In this document: positions 53,060 to 62,126 of the stretch, piece by piece | Layout of the letters: each line of letters starts with the position of its first letter | How positions within the stretch are numbered: the stretch's first letter is position 1 | From: Gracilimonas sp965227785 | GTDB lineage: Bacteria > Bacteroidota > Rhodothermia > Balneolales > Balneolaceae | Length of the DNA stretch: 64,000 bases | Assembly: GCF_965227785.1 (NCBI RefSeq) | Contig: NZ_OZ245785.1 | Span: 372,001-436,000, forward strand | Direction of reading: 5' to 3' | The notes under the pieces: model-generated | What the model saw: only the letters and a program-made list of their open reading frames with translations | Database searches by the model: none | Told to the model about the DNA's origin: nothing | Made by a program: the position numbers and the translations under genes

Positions 53060-53782
53060 ATGGCAGATAAAACCAGAACAAGACAAGCATCAAGAACCGG
53101 TACAGCATCCCTGGAGTTTAATGATTTTGAGTTAAACTCAACCATGCAGGAGTTCCTGAAAGAAGAGGAAAAAGATACAGGGAAAAGTATTTGGAATATC
53201 GCAACTATTTCGGGCATGGTGATGCTGTTTCTGGCTATTACCTTTTTGATTCAATGGATTGGTTTGCCCATTGGTGAAGGGCTGGCAAATTTTGTTAGCG
53301 ATGCTATAGTTGGTTTGCCAATAATTGGAGGGGCTTTAATAACCCTGATTGGATTTGGGTATTTTGTGGGTGATCGAAAAAGAGCCAGAAAAATCAAAAA
53401 GGCACGGAAAAAAGCTAAAGCGGCCTCTTCAGGTTCCTATTCCGATATTCCCGGAGCCGAAGAAAGTCCATATTCTTCAAATTCTAAATTAAATAATGCG
53501 TTGAACTCAAAATCCTCTTCAGGAAAAAGTAAGTCGTATAGCGGTATTGATAATTATGGTTACCGACATTCTAAAAGACTGATGAAGTCCAGATCGGATA
53601 AGAAATGGGCCGGCGTTTGTGGAGGCTTAGCAAAGTACTTTGGCATTAGTGCCACAGTGGTAAGGTTTATATTTGTAGCTGCATTTTTTATGGGTTGGGG
53701 AGCCAGTTTATTAGTCTATTTTGGTCTTTCACTGGCTATGCCAAAAGAACCGGTAGAAATGATGGACGACTTTGATTATTAA
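53060..53782 (+). CDS. PspC-domain membrane protein
   Basis: A 240-residue protein with a clear RBS (ACGGAGGAAAAATT). Two hydrophobic helices (about 52-72 and 83-103) come first. A basic and serine-rich linker follows (KRARKIKKARKKAKAASSG). Near the C-terminus is a PspC domain, SDKKWAGVCGGLAKYFGISATVVRFIFVAAFFMGWGASLLVYFGLSLAMPKEP. PspC proteins sense or protect the inner membrane under stress. The order with two N-terminal helices ahead of a C-terminal PspC domain is not the classic E. coli layout. A terminator follows. Confidence 0.88.
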   Translation: MADKTRTRQASRTGTASLEFNDFELNSTMQEFLKEEEKDTGKSIWNIATISGMVMLFLAITFLIQWIGLPIGEGLANFVSDAIVGLPIIGGALITLIGFGYFVGDRKRARKIKKARKKAKAASSGSYSDIPGAEESPYSSNSKLNNALNSKSSSGKSKSYSGIDNYGYRHSKRLMKSRSDKKWAGVCGGLAKYFGISATVVRFIFVAAFFMGWGASLLVYFGLSLAMPKEPVEMMDDFDY

Positions 53783-53859
53783 TCAAAAAGACCAAGATCT
53801 GCTTTTCTGGACTTGTTAATTCAGTTCTGAAAAAACATATATTTAATTGTTATTTCTTG

Positions 53860-53892
53860 AAGGCCTTCTTTAATTTCGAAGGCCTTTTTTAA
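53860..53892 (+). terminator. Terminator after the PspC gene
   Basis: AAGGCCTTC (53860-53868) pairs with GAAGGCCTT (53878-53886), followed by TTTTAATT. It ends the run DUF151-bshC-FTHF ligase-PspC. Confidence 0.88.
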
Positions 53893-53998
53893 TTAATTTA
53901 TAAAGTAAATTAATTAGTAAGGTTTTTTTAAACTGACTACCTTTCTGCCATATTTTGCTCTTTAAGTTAAGGCAGATTCAACCCAAAAAAGTTAGCTC

Positions 53999-55138
53999 TT
54001 GAAGCCAGAAGAAAGTTTAATCCTAATCGTAGATGATACGCCTGCCAATCTTCGTCTGTTATCCCATGTTTTGTCGAAGGAAGGCTATGAACATATAGAA
54101 GCTTCAGATGGTCGGGAAGCAATGGAATTAGCCGAAAAGCATGAGCCTGATTTGATTTTATTGGACATTATGATGCCTGATATAAGTGGGTTTGAGGTGG
54201 TTAAATCCATGAAGTCGAATCAGTTACTTGAGGATATTCCAGTCATTTTTCTTAGCTCACTTTCTGATACCGAAGACAAGGTTCAGGGGTTTAAATACGG
54301 TGGAGTTGATTACATTACCAAGCCCTTTCAAAAGGAGGAAACCTTAGCCAGGATCAGGACTCACTTGCAGATTCGCTCCCTCCAAAAGCAATTGAACGAG
54401 CGAATTAACATTTTAAGAGAGCGTGAAATTGAGTTGAGCCGTTTGAATCAGAAGAAAGATGATTTGGTACGTACGGTAAGTCATGACATAAAGAATCCGC
54501 TTACCGGTATTATCGGGTTGGTAAAGCTTATGAGAGATAGTGACAAAATTTCTGCAGAGGAGCAAACCCAGATGCTTTCTGTGATAGAGGAAAGTGGAAC
54601 CAATCTTTTGAATCTGGTGCGGGAAGTTCTTGACCGGGAGTCAAAGAAAATAGAACCTGAGGTACTTAATTATTCAACCGTTTCAATTACGGATTTACTT
54701 GAACGGGTTATTTCAATGAATAAGGCTAAATCTGTAGTCAAAAATGTTAAACTTGATTATACGGTTAGCCCGGCCGGTATAGAATTAGAAGCAGACCAAA
54801 ACAAACTCGAAATAGCGATCAACAACCTGGTTTCAAACGCCCTTAAATTCACCCCCTCAGGTGGGAAGGTCGCCGTACATGTGACAGAGAATGACAGCAG
54901 TATTGAAATCAAGGTGCAGGATACAGGTATCGGAATTCCAGAGAAATTACAAGAAGATTTATTTACGAATGCCAAGAAGTCATCCCGAAATGGAACCAAT
55001 GGGGAGGTAGGAACAGGACTTGGTTTAGATATCGTACAGTTATATGTTGAGTCGCACAATGGGGAGATCTGTGTTGAATCTGAATTGGATGCAGGTACCA
55101 CATTTTTTATAAAAATACCTTTAAAAAAAGTTAGCTAA
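53999..55138 (+). CDS. Receiver-histidine kinase hybrid, soluble
   Basis: A 379-residue protein with TTG start at 53999, no signal peptide and no membrane helix. The N-terminal receiver has D11-D12-D13-type residues (VDDTP), the phospho-acceptor D56 in LILLDIMMPDISG, and the Lys in ITKPF. A coiled linker leads to HisKA with H162 in VSHDIKNPLTGIIG, then HATPase (IAINNLVSNALKF, DTGIGIP, GTGLGLDI). The receiver-first order fits a phospho-relay kinase controlled by another kinase. It lies 13 bp upstream of the receiver-GAF gene and at the head of the exopolysaccharide locus. Confidence 0.93.
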   Translation: MKPEESLILIVDDTPANLRLLSHVLSKEGYEHIEASDGREAMELAEKHEPDLILLDIMMPDISGFEVVKSMKSNQLLEDIPVIFLSSLSDTEDKVQGFKYGGVDYITKPFQKEETLARIRTHLQIRSLQKQLNERINILREREIELSRLNQKKDDLVRTVSHDIKNPLTGIIGLVKLMRDSDKISAEEQTQMLSVIEESGTNLLNLVREVLDRESKKIEPEVLNYSTVSITDLLERVISMNKAKSVVKNVKLDYTVSPAGIELEADQNKLEIAINNLVSNALKFTPSGGKVAVHVTENDSSIEIKVQDTGIGIPEKLQEDLFTNAKKSSRNGTNGEVGTGLGLDIVQLYVESHNGEICVESELDAGTTFFIKIPLKKVS

Positions 55139-55151
55139 ATTAATAAAGTCT

Positions 55152-56087
55152 ATGAATTACAAGGTTTTAGTTATTGATGATGATGAACCTATTCACTTCA
55201 TGATCAAAAACCTCCTTAAAAAAGAGTTTACCGTCTTAAACGCGCATAATGTGCAGGAAGCGATTGATATTCTTTCAGAAAAAGATGTTAACCTGATTCT
55301 TTCTGACATTCATATGCCGGGAATTTCAGGGCTGGAGTTTTTGGAGTCTATCCGACTCGATGAAAAGAAGAAAAAGATTCCCGTTCTGATTATGACGAAC
55401 CTGCCAACGGTTGAGAAAGAGCAAAAAGCGTATGATTTGGGAGCCGCCGATTTCATAAAAAAAGAACTCCTTAATAACGACAAGGAACGGGTACTCGAGA
55501 TAATCCGTATGAAGATTGTTACGGATATACGAATTGCTGGTCTTGATGAGGATCAGTCAAAAAAGAAAGACCGTCTGGTTATGAAGTTAATGGAGACGGC
55601 TATTTCCGGTTCGTTCTCAGACACTGTCGAAACTCTGGGTAAAGGATTGAATGAAATCGTTTCGAATAAATTTACCGGTTTTTGGATGGTTCAGGATAAC
55701 CAATCCAAATTGTTATACTTTGAATCTCATAATTCGAAAAACCCTGATAATGTTACAGATATAAGTGAAGAGAAGGGTTTCATTAATTTACGTGAAAACA
55801 AAGAAGCATATATGACCAATCATGTATTTAATGATGATTTTGGCTTTTTCGTGGACTTTTCGAAGAAAGAAGAGCTTGCTGCAGAAATTTCAGTACCGTT
55901 GTTTGCAGTTAGTGAGCGGGAGTTATTGATGAATAATATGAAGGTTCCATCTGATGCCTCAATGTTCGGGGTGTTGCTGATGAAAAGATCTGTACTATTT
56001 TCATCTACCGAGTTCGAACTTGTATCCAGATTAATTAAGCAATCGGGATCTATTCTCTACAGACTTTACAAAAAAGCGAACTCCTGA
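55152..56087 (+). CDS. Receiver protein with GAF-like C-terminal domain
   Basis: A 311-residue protein. The receiver spans about 3-125 with D9-D10-D11 (VIDDDEP), phospho-acceptor D52 in LSDIHMPG, T in LIMTN and K in FIKKEL. The C-terminal 180 residues (MKLMETAISGSFSDTVETLGKGLNEIVSNKFTGFWMV...LFSSTEFELVSRLIKQSGSILYRLYKK) have a GAF-like pattern, not a DNA-binding domain. It therefore likely signals by protein contact or ligand binding. It follows the kinase hybrid by 13 bp and precedes the GT4 gene by 9 bp, so it is very probably co-transcribed with the glycan genes. Confidence 0.85.
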   Translation: MNYKVLVIDDDEPIHFMIKNLLKKEFTVLNAHNVQEAIDILSEKDVNLILSDIHMPGISGLEFLESIRLDEKKKKIPVLIMTNLPTVEKEQKAYDLGAADFIKKELLNNDKERVLEIIRMKIVTDIRIAGLDEDQSKKKDRLVMKLMETAISGSFSDTVETLGKGLNEIVSNKFTGFWMVQDNQSKLLYFESHNSKNPDNVTDISEEKGFINLRENKEAYMTNHVFNDDFGFFVDFSKKEELAAEISVPLFAVSERELLMNNMKVPSDASMFGVLLMKRSVLFSSTEFELVSRLIKQSGSILYRLYKKANS

Positions 56088-56096
56088 TTTATTTAT

Positions 56097-57287
56097 ATGA
56101 AAGTTCTGCTCATTATAGAAGGAACCTACCCGTGGTATAGAGGAGGGGTAAGCGAATGGGTTTACCAATACCTGTGTCATTTATCGGAATTTGATTTTAC
56201 CATCTTGCAAATTGCTACCGATGAATTTCACGGGCAGAATCCTTCTGAAGCACTATATCCTTTAACAGATAATATCAGCGATTTTATCCGAATTTCACCC
56301 CCTCAAATGACAGGTGATTCTTTAGCATTTCTCGAGAAATGGTTTAACAATTCCTTGTCAAACCACACCTTGTCCCATTCTGATTTTGATCTTATTCATG
56401 TAACCAATACCGGTTTTGCAGGTTGGATAGGAAGCAGGCTGTCTGTTCAAAAAGATACCCCATTGTTATTGACTGAACATGCTATTTACTGGAAGGAGAT
56501 TGAGATGGGGGCAGTTGCGCTGGAGTGCGGGTACAAAATTCCAGACAACAGTAGTGATAAAATCGACATGATATCCTCTTTCAAAGATCTTGCCTTACAC
56601 ACGTATAAAAATGCAGAGCAAGTGGTTACGGTTTCTGAATCTAACATACCTTATCAAAATGAATTGGGAGCAACGGATTTAAAATATATCCCAAATGGAA
56701 TTCCGGCATCTTGGCTCAAACCGGATAAAAGTAGAGCCGAACAGCCGGTAATTGGTTGGGTTGGGCGATGCGCAGAAATGAAGAACCCACTTGCCTTTTT
56801 TGAATTAGTTGATGTGTTCAGAGAGCACAAGATCAACCCAAAATTTCGGATGCTACTCAGTAATGCCAATGAGAATGAACTGGAGGAGCAGGTTAGGGCT
56901 ATTGCATCTCAATATCCGGAAGTAGAGTGTATCTGGAACCAGCCGGCAAAAAGTTATTTTATTGATTTTGATTTTTTGTCGATAACCAGTCATAACGAAT
57001 CCCAACCGCTGGTCATGTTAGAGGCATTAGCTAATAAAGCATTACCTGTAGGCTTTCGTGTGGGTGATTTAACTGAAAAATATGGACTTGTTTTGTCGCC
57101 CGGGGCTCCTTTAGGAAATTTGGCCGAAAACATTATTAAGCTCTGGGAAAATCAGCAACATTTTGAGCGATATGTAAATAACCGTTTTAAAAGGGTGAAA
57201 AAAGAACATACATGGGAGCATGTTTTTTCTGACTACGAGGTACTAATGAAAGATATGACCCAAGTGGAGGATACGGCAGAAGAGTGA
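56097..57287 (+). CDS. GT4 glycosyltransferase, PelF-like N-terminus
   Basis: A 396-residue GT-B glycosyltransferase of family 4. It starts KVLLIIEGTYPWYRGGVSEW, which is the opening found in PelF. The donor-binding half has VIGWVGRCAEMKNP and the E-x7-E motif in SHNESQPLVMLEALANKALPVGF (about 300-322). No membrane helix, so it works in the cytoplasm at the inner face. The N-terminus shares EG[TS]YPxxxGGVSxW with the downstream gene, so the two are probably related paralogues. It overlaps the next gene by 4 bp. Confidence 0.85.
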   Translation: MKVLLIIEGTYPWYRGGVSEWVYQYLCHLSEFDFTILQIATDEFHGQNPSEALYPLTDNISDFIRISPPQMTGDSLAFLEKWFNNSLSNHTLSHSDFDLIHVTNTGFAGWIGSRLSVQKDTPLLLTEHAIYWKEIEMGAVALECGYKIPDNSSDKIDMISSFKDLALHTYKNAEQVVTVSESNIPYQNELGATDLKYIPNGIPASWLKPDKSRAEQPVIGWVGRCAEMKNPLAFFELVDVFREHKINPKFRMLLSNANENELEEQVRAIASQYPEVECIWNQPAKSYFIDFDFLSITSHNESQPLVMLEALANKALPVGFRVGDLTEKYGLVLSPGAPLGNLAENIIKLWENQQHFERYVNNRFKRVKKEHTWEHVFSDYEVLMKDMTQVEDTAEE

Positions 57288-58867
57288 GCAAAGACAGACC
57301 ATATGTGTTGTTTGAAACAGAAGGTTCTTATCCTTTCAGTGGGGGAGGTGTATCAACGTGGTCTCATATATTGTGCACAGAGTTAGTGGATAAGGTGGAT
57401 TTCGAACTTTTGGCCATTACCGGAAATCCCTACGTTGAAAGCCGGTACCGACTCCCTGAGAACATAAAGAGGATTACCCATATACCTCTATGGGGAGTTG
57501 ACGAGCCTTCTGATTATTACGATGACCGCCATCCATTTTCATATCAAATTGAAAAAAAGTCGAGAGTATCCAAGAAGGTTATCAACGGTTATTTTAAACC
57601 TATTTTTGAAGATTTTATCAAATGCCTTTTTGATCCTTATACTGATGTAAGTCGTATCAGTGATATCCTATACGGGTTATGGAAGTACTTTCAATATTAC
57701 GACTACAAACAAACCTTAAGGCAGCCTTTATTGTGGACCGGTTTTAAACAGTCGATAATAAATAACTTTGAAGAGTCTGATTTATCGTATAACGAGCAGC
57801 CCCGGGTTTTTGATATTACGTTCGGCATGCGTTGGTTATATCACTTTTTAATGCCGGTAGCTGCACCTATTTCGGATGAAGTGGATGTCACTCATGCAAC
57901 TTTGGCCGGATTTCCGGCTTTGATTTCAATAGCCGCTAAATATGAAAAAGGCATTCCAAGTATGGTAACCGATCACGGGGTGTATATGCGGGAGCGATTG
58001 ATCAACGTTGGCCAAGCTGACATGCCATTCTTTTCAAAGAAACTGCTTGTAGACCTTTCAACGCTGGTAAGCCGTGCAGTATATTATACAGCGGATCAGA
58101 TTTCACCTGTTACCACTGCAAATAAAGAATGGGAAAAACGGTTTGAGGCCGAAGAGCAGAATATTGTTCCTATTTACAACGGAGTAAATACTGATCTTTT
58201 CAAGCCCACTCCAAAACCCAGACATACACAGGATGTTCCTACTGTAATAGCTGTAGCCCAGGTCTTTCCACTAAAAGATATCGAGACTATGATCCGCGCG
58301 GCTGATATTGTACGTAAGGAAGTTCCTGAGGTGCAATTCAAGGTGTATGGTAGTCTTGAAGTGGATAAAGCCTATGTAGCCAAGTGTAATGCATTGGTCG
58401 CCGAACTACAATTAGAGGATACTTTCCATTTTGGGGGATTTCATGACCAGCCCAGTATGATTTTTAATGAAGGGGATATCTCCATTCTAACTTCCATATC
58501 GGAAGGTTTCCCATATACCGTCATTGAATCAATGAGCTGTGGACGACCGGTAGTGGCTACGGATGTAGGAGGGATACGAGATGCACTTGAGGGATGTGGA
58601 ATTTTATGCAAGCCCCGTGATCCACAGGATATTGCAAAAGGTGTGGTTAAATTGCTGAATGATGACGATCTGCGACTCGAGCTGGGTAGAAAGGCCCGGG
58701 ATCGGGTTCTGCTTACCTTTACCACAGAAAAGTCGGTGAATGCGTATTACGATTCATACATCAAACTTGCGGCTAAAGAACAAACTCCATGGAAAGAGCG
58801 TGTTCAGGTAGAATCGGTGCTGAAGTTGTTAGACCATGTGAAAGAAGAGGAGTTTGAATATGCCTGA
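57284..58867 (+). CDS. pelF: PelF-like GT4 glycosyltransferase
   Basis: A 527-residue GT4 enzyme with the N-terminal FETEGSYPFSGGGVSTWSH and the acidic DRPY start that mark PelF-type transferases. GTG start at 57284 overlaps the upstream stop. Core motifs are PIYNGVNTDLF, TVIAVAQVFPLKDIETMIRA (donor site) and EGFPYTVIESMSCGRPVVATDVGG with E-x7-E (about 406-414). In Pel systems PelF polymerises UDP-GalNAc/GlcNAc-type sugars. The neighbour is a PelG-like membrane protein, which strengthens the call. Whether the polymer is Pel is unknown. Confidence 0.88.
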   Translation: MSKDRPYVLFETEGSYPFSGGGVSTWSHILCTELVDKVDFELLAITGNPYVESRYRLPENIKRITHIPLWGVDEPSDYYDDRHPFSYQIEKKSRVSKKVINGYFKPIFEDFIKCLFDPYTDVSRISDILYGLWKYFQYYDYKQTLRQPLLWTGFKQSIINNFEESDLSYNEQPRVFDITFGMRWLYHFLMPVAAPISDEVDVTHATLAGFPALISIAAKYEKGIPSMVTDHGVYMRERLINVGQADMPFFSKKLLVDLSTLVSRAVYYTADQISPVTTANKEWEKRFEAEEQNIVPIYNGVNTDLFKPTPKPRHTQDVPTVIAVAQVFPLKDIETMIRAADIVRKEVPEVQFKVYGSLEVDKAYVAKCNALVAELQLEDTFHFGGFHDQPSMIFNEGDISILTSISEGFPYTVIESMSCGRPVVATDVGGIRDALEGCGILCKPRDPQDIAKGVVKLLNDDDLRLELGRKARDRVLLTFTTEKSVNAYYDSYIKLAAKEQTPWKERVQVESVLKLLDHVKEEEFEYA

Positions 58868-60491
58868 ACATGATCAGTTGCAACTTGATGATCCTACAAA
58901 GGCTGAAGCGGTACAAGATATTACCGAACGAGTGTATGATCTTATAGGTAACCCAATTAGCATGTGGGCGGTAGCTGCTACCATTGAATCCCTTGGGGTT
59001 CGAAATGTGGATGCCAAAACCGATTATGGATACGATTCGGTTTTTGAGCTTGGTGACGAAGTCTATAAGAGAATTAAAAATAAGGAAAGGGAGTCGACCC
59101 ACGCTGATGAAGAAGAAGACGAATTTAAGTTTGGAGGAATAGGGCGAACGCTCAAGTTGTTCGCCAAACATTATACAGCAGGAATGGTTTTTTCCATGCC
59201 CATGCTTTCACAAATCATTGCCATTATAGTATTTGAGTATGCACTATGGGCCTGGTTTGATTTTAATGAAGCACAGGCAACGGTGGTCGCTTTGGGTACC
59301 ATGGTTTCCTTTATTTTGACTGGCGGATTTATTCAGACTTTAGGCAGGCTGGTTTCTAAATATAAAGGAGAGGGTAATTATTACCTGGCTGCAAAGGCTA
59401 CAGTAGCCGTGATGAAAATCGGCATTCCCTTTGTGTTTATCGCAGCCTTAGTCATATTTGGGATCAACCTTATCTTACCCTTTTACCCGCAACAGCTGAT
59501 CATTCTCTCCATGATATACATGGTTCTGATTTCTTTGCTATTGCTTTCAGCGTCAATCCTATTTGCAACCGAACAGCGGTTTATGATTTTGATGGGAATT
59601 GTATCAGGTACAATTTTTGTGATATTCGGGATGGATTTTGCAGGACTTGGCATTTATATGTCGCAATGGTTGGGCATTTTAACAGCCACGGTCATAATCT
59701 CGGTGTATGCCTATATTTATTATAAACTAAAAATCAGGGCTCTTCGTCAGGAGCTCTTCAAACAATCATTGCCGGAGGCAGAGGTCAGTTACTATAACAC
59801 CTATCGCTACTTTGTGTATGGATTTTGTTACTTCACCTTTCTATTCATGGATCGGTTAATGGCGTGGTCGGCCGGCCCGCCACCGCCTGAATATATCATT
59901 TGGTTTAATACTCCATATGAGTTGGGTATGGACTGGGCGTTAATTAGTTTGGTAATTACAATTGCTATGCTGGAGTTCAGTGTGCAATCCTTTTCCAGAA
60001 ACCTAATACCGGCTCAAAAGAAAGCAGTCATTTCGAAGATCAAGCTCTTTAACCGGTTTTTTAGACGGTTTTATATCAAGCAGATTATGCTGCTTTTAGT
60101 GGTCGGTGGTATTTCAATTTTGATTACGTATTATGGTGTTTTAAGCCTCCGTATTTTTGAAAATGAAGTACCGGAAATTTCAGATTTCTTCGCCAACCCG
60201 ATGACCTTTAAGGTATTTTGGCTGGCAAGTATAGGTTATTTATTCTTGATCTATGGTTTGTTGAATAGCCTGTTCTTTTTCACTTTAAACAGACCTGAGA
60301 TGGTGATGTATGCTATGATTGGCTCACTGTTTGTGAATTTTATAACCGGATTTTTGTGCAGTCGTATTTTTGGGTTGGAATATGCTGTGATTGGCCTGAT
60401 TGCCGGATCTGCTGTATTTAGTATATCTACAGGAATTTTGGCAAAAAGATTTTTTAAACATCTCGATTACTTTTATTACTCTGCATATTGA
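58860..60491 (+). CDS. pelG: PelG-like polysaccharide membrane protein
   Basis: A 543-residue multi-pass protein. I prefer ATG 58860 over TTG 58854. About 100 cytoplasmic, acidic residues come first, unlike the roughly 456-residue PelG of Pseudomonas. Then about 12 membrane helices, beginning LKLFAKHYTAGMVFSMPMLSQIIAIIVFEYALWAWF. PelG belongs to the flippase/MOP-like group and couples to PelF. Its gene overlaps pelF by 8 bp. The N-terminal extension is a candidate docking region for PelF or for the GAF/HD-GYP protein (inference). Confidence 0.82.
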   Translation: MPEHDQLQLDDPTKAEAVQDITERVYDLIGNPISMWAVAATIESLGVRNVDAKTDYGYDSVFELGDEVYKRIKNKERESTHADEEEDEFKFGGIGRTLKLFAKHYTAGMVFSMPMLSQIIAIIVFEYALWAWFDFNEAQATVVALGTMVSFILTGGFIQTLGRLVSKYKGEGNYYLAAKATVAVMKIGIPFVFIAALVIFGINLILPFYPQQLIILSMIYMVLISLLLLSASILFATEQRFMILMGIVSGTIFVIFGMDFAGLGIYMSQWLGILTATVIISVYAYIYYKLKIRALRQELFKQSLPEAEVSYYNTYRYFVYGFCYFTFLFMDRLMAWSAGPPPPEYIIWFNTPYELGMDWALISLVITIAMLEFSVQSFSRNLIPAQKKAVISKIKLFNRFFRRFYIKQIMLLLVVGGISILITYYGVLSLRIFENEVPEISDFFANPMTFKVFWLASIGYLFLIYGLLNSLFFFTLNRPEMVMYAMIGSLFVNFITGFLCSRIFGLEYAVIGLIAGSAVFSISTGILAKRFFKHLDYFYYSAY

Positions 60492-60500
60492 GGCACGCTT

Positions 60501-62126
60501 ATGATTAAAGACGTTCGAAGTTACATACATACTGTGGGCAATCGGCTAAGTAAGGCTTTCTCTATGGAGGCTTTCGGTACCGAGCAACAGCTTGAATTCT
60601 GGGAGTTGTCGGCTGAACACCTGTCAAGGAAGCAAAGTCCATCTTTTGGCGATATAGTAAACTGGATGGATTTATTGTACCGTGCACCTGTCCATTTTGT
60701 GTACCGATTGCAGGATGAGAAACTTGTGCTCGACAGACGACACGTACTTACCAAGAACATACTCCGAGATACAGGTAGTGAGCTTGAACCTCATAAGCAA
60801 ACACCACAGCAAAAAGAATACATAAAGGATTTCGAGTACCAGTTGCAAAACCTGGAAAAGAAAATGAGCATGGATGAGGTGTTCAAAGAGCAGGGTATAA
60901 CTTCTCATTCAATCGGCCAGTGTGAACACATTCCTTTATTTAAAAAGGATGGAGAACAGTGGGGTATTTACTGTGCAGGACCTTATACAAAAAGCCCGGA
61001 TCAAATAACTCCCAAATTATCTATTGTAGGGAGATTACTGGCTAACTGGCTTATTACCCTCGATGAAGAAGAGAGCAACCCTCAGCGTGAGTATGAGCAG
61101 AAGATCGAAAATGTAGTTTCGGATTTGGGAAGCGGACAGTTGAATACAGAGGGGATCGCTCAAATTATACTGCGGTATGTGGTCCATGGCAGAAAAGTAG
61201 CTACTGGATGTATTGTAGAGTTTACCCCGAACGGCCATAAGCTTTTAGCATCTGTCGGGATGAAGGAAAAAATGGCAGGTTATTTTACGGCTGGAGCAGA
61301 TAATGCACTTTATGAAAATAGGGATGGCGAACTGAAAGTCACTGAGTTTGGGCAAGAGTTTCTTAAGCAGTGGGGCAAACAGGTGGATGTTGAATATTTT
61401 AGAGGCGAGCATCATTCCGGCTTCTTGATGGTTGAGAAAACGGAAGATAGCGGGAAGCTTGATATAGAAAATTTGTTAGAAGAAATTGGCATCTCGCTTG
61501 CCAATTTGTTTGACTACCGATCTAAGAATGAGAGTTTCTCAGACCAGCTTATGGATGGTTATTATAAGATGTTACGAGCCATCGAAAAAAGCCGGGAAAA
61601 AACACGTTCTCATACTCCGCGAATGGTTGCCTTTGTACAGCGATTCGGTATGTTTTTCGGGCTGGAAGATGACGAATTGGAGGTCATCAAAAAAACAGCC
61701 AAACTACATGATATAGGTTATGTAGGAGCAATCAGCATTGAGCCGGGAAAAACAATTGGCGGTGAGCTTTCGCACCCGATAATTGGGGCCAGTATGGTTG
61801 AGCATCTTTCCATTGATAAGGATGTGTTGGAGGGAATCAGAACCCATCACGAATGGGTAAACGGGAACGGCTCACCAAGCGGGTTGAATTCTGAAACAAT
61901 TCCCTGGACAGGTAAAATTATTGGCCTGTTCGAGTTTGTTGTAGATTTTGTCGAAACAAATGCAGGTGATGATTCAAAAACCGATGACGAATGGTTAGAA
62001 TTGTTATCCAGAAATCTGATGGAACGTGCCGATGTCGAATTTGATATGGTATTGATTCCAACTGCCATACAACTTTTACAAGCATTAGGCTGGCAAGAAT
62101 GTGTGAGGTTAGGTGTTGAAGAATGA
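60501..62126 (+). CDS. GAF-like plus HD-GYP-like signalling protein
   Basis: A 541-residue cytoplasmic protein. Two regions (about 30-180 and 195-340) have a GAF-like alpha/beta pattern. The C-terminal HD domain (about 350-530) has HTPRMVAFVQRFG, the HD pair in KLHDIGYVGA (about 403), and HHEWVNGNGSPSGL (about 450). The last motif is HD-GYP-like but reads NGNGSP instead of DGxGYP, so activity on c-di-GMP is uncertain. HD-GYP proteins degrade c-di-GMP, the signal that commonly controls Pel. It may act as a phosphodiesterase or as a c-di-GMP sensor. It overlaps the next gene by 4 bp. Confidence 0.82.
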   Translation: MIKDVRSYIHTVGNRLSKAFSMEAFGTEQQLEFWELSAEHLSRKQSPSFGDIVNWMDLLYRAPVHFVYRLQDEKLVLDRRHVLTKNILRDTGSELEPHKQTPQQKEYIKDFEYQLQNLEKKMSMDEVFKEQGITSHSIGQCEHIPLFKKDGEQWGIYCAGPYTKSPDQITPKLSIVGRLLANWLITLDEEESNPQREYEQKIENVVSDLGSGQLNTEGIAQIILRYVVHGRKVATGCIVEFTPNGHKLLASVGMKEKMAGYFTAGADNALYENRDGELKVTEFGQEFLKQWGKQVDVEYFRGEHHSGFLMVEKTEDSGKLDIENLLEEIGISLANLFDYRSKNESFSDQLMDGYYKMLRAIEKSREKTRSHTPRMVAFVQRFGMFFGLEDDELEVIKKTAKLHDIGYVGAISIEPGKTIGGELSHPIIGASMVEHLSIDKDVLEGIRTHHEWVNGNGSPSGLNSETIPWTGKIIGLFEFVVDFVETNAGDDSKTDDEWLELLSRNLMERADVEFDMVLIPTAIQLLQALGWQECVRLGVEE

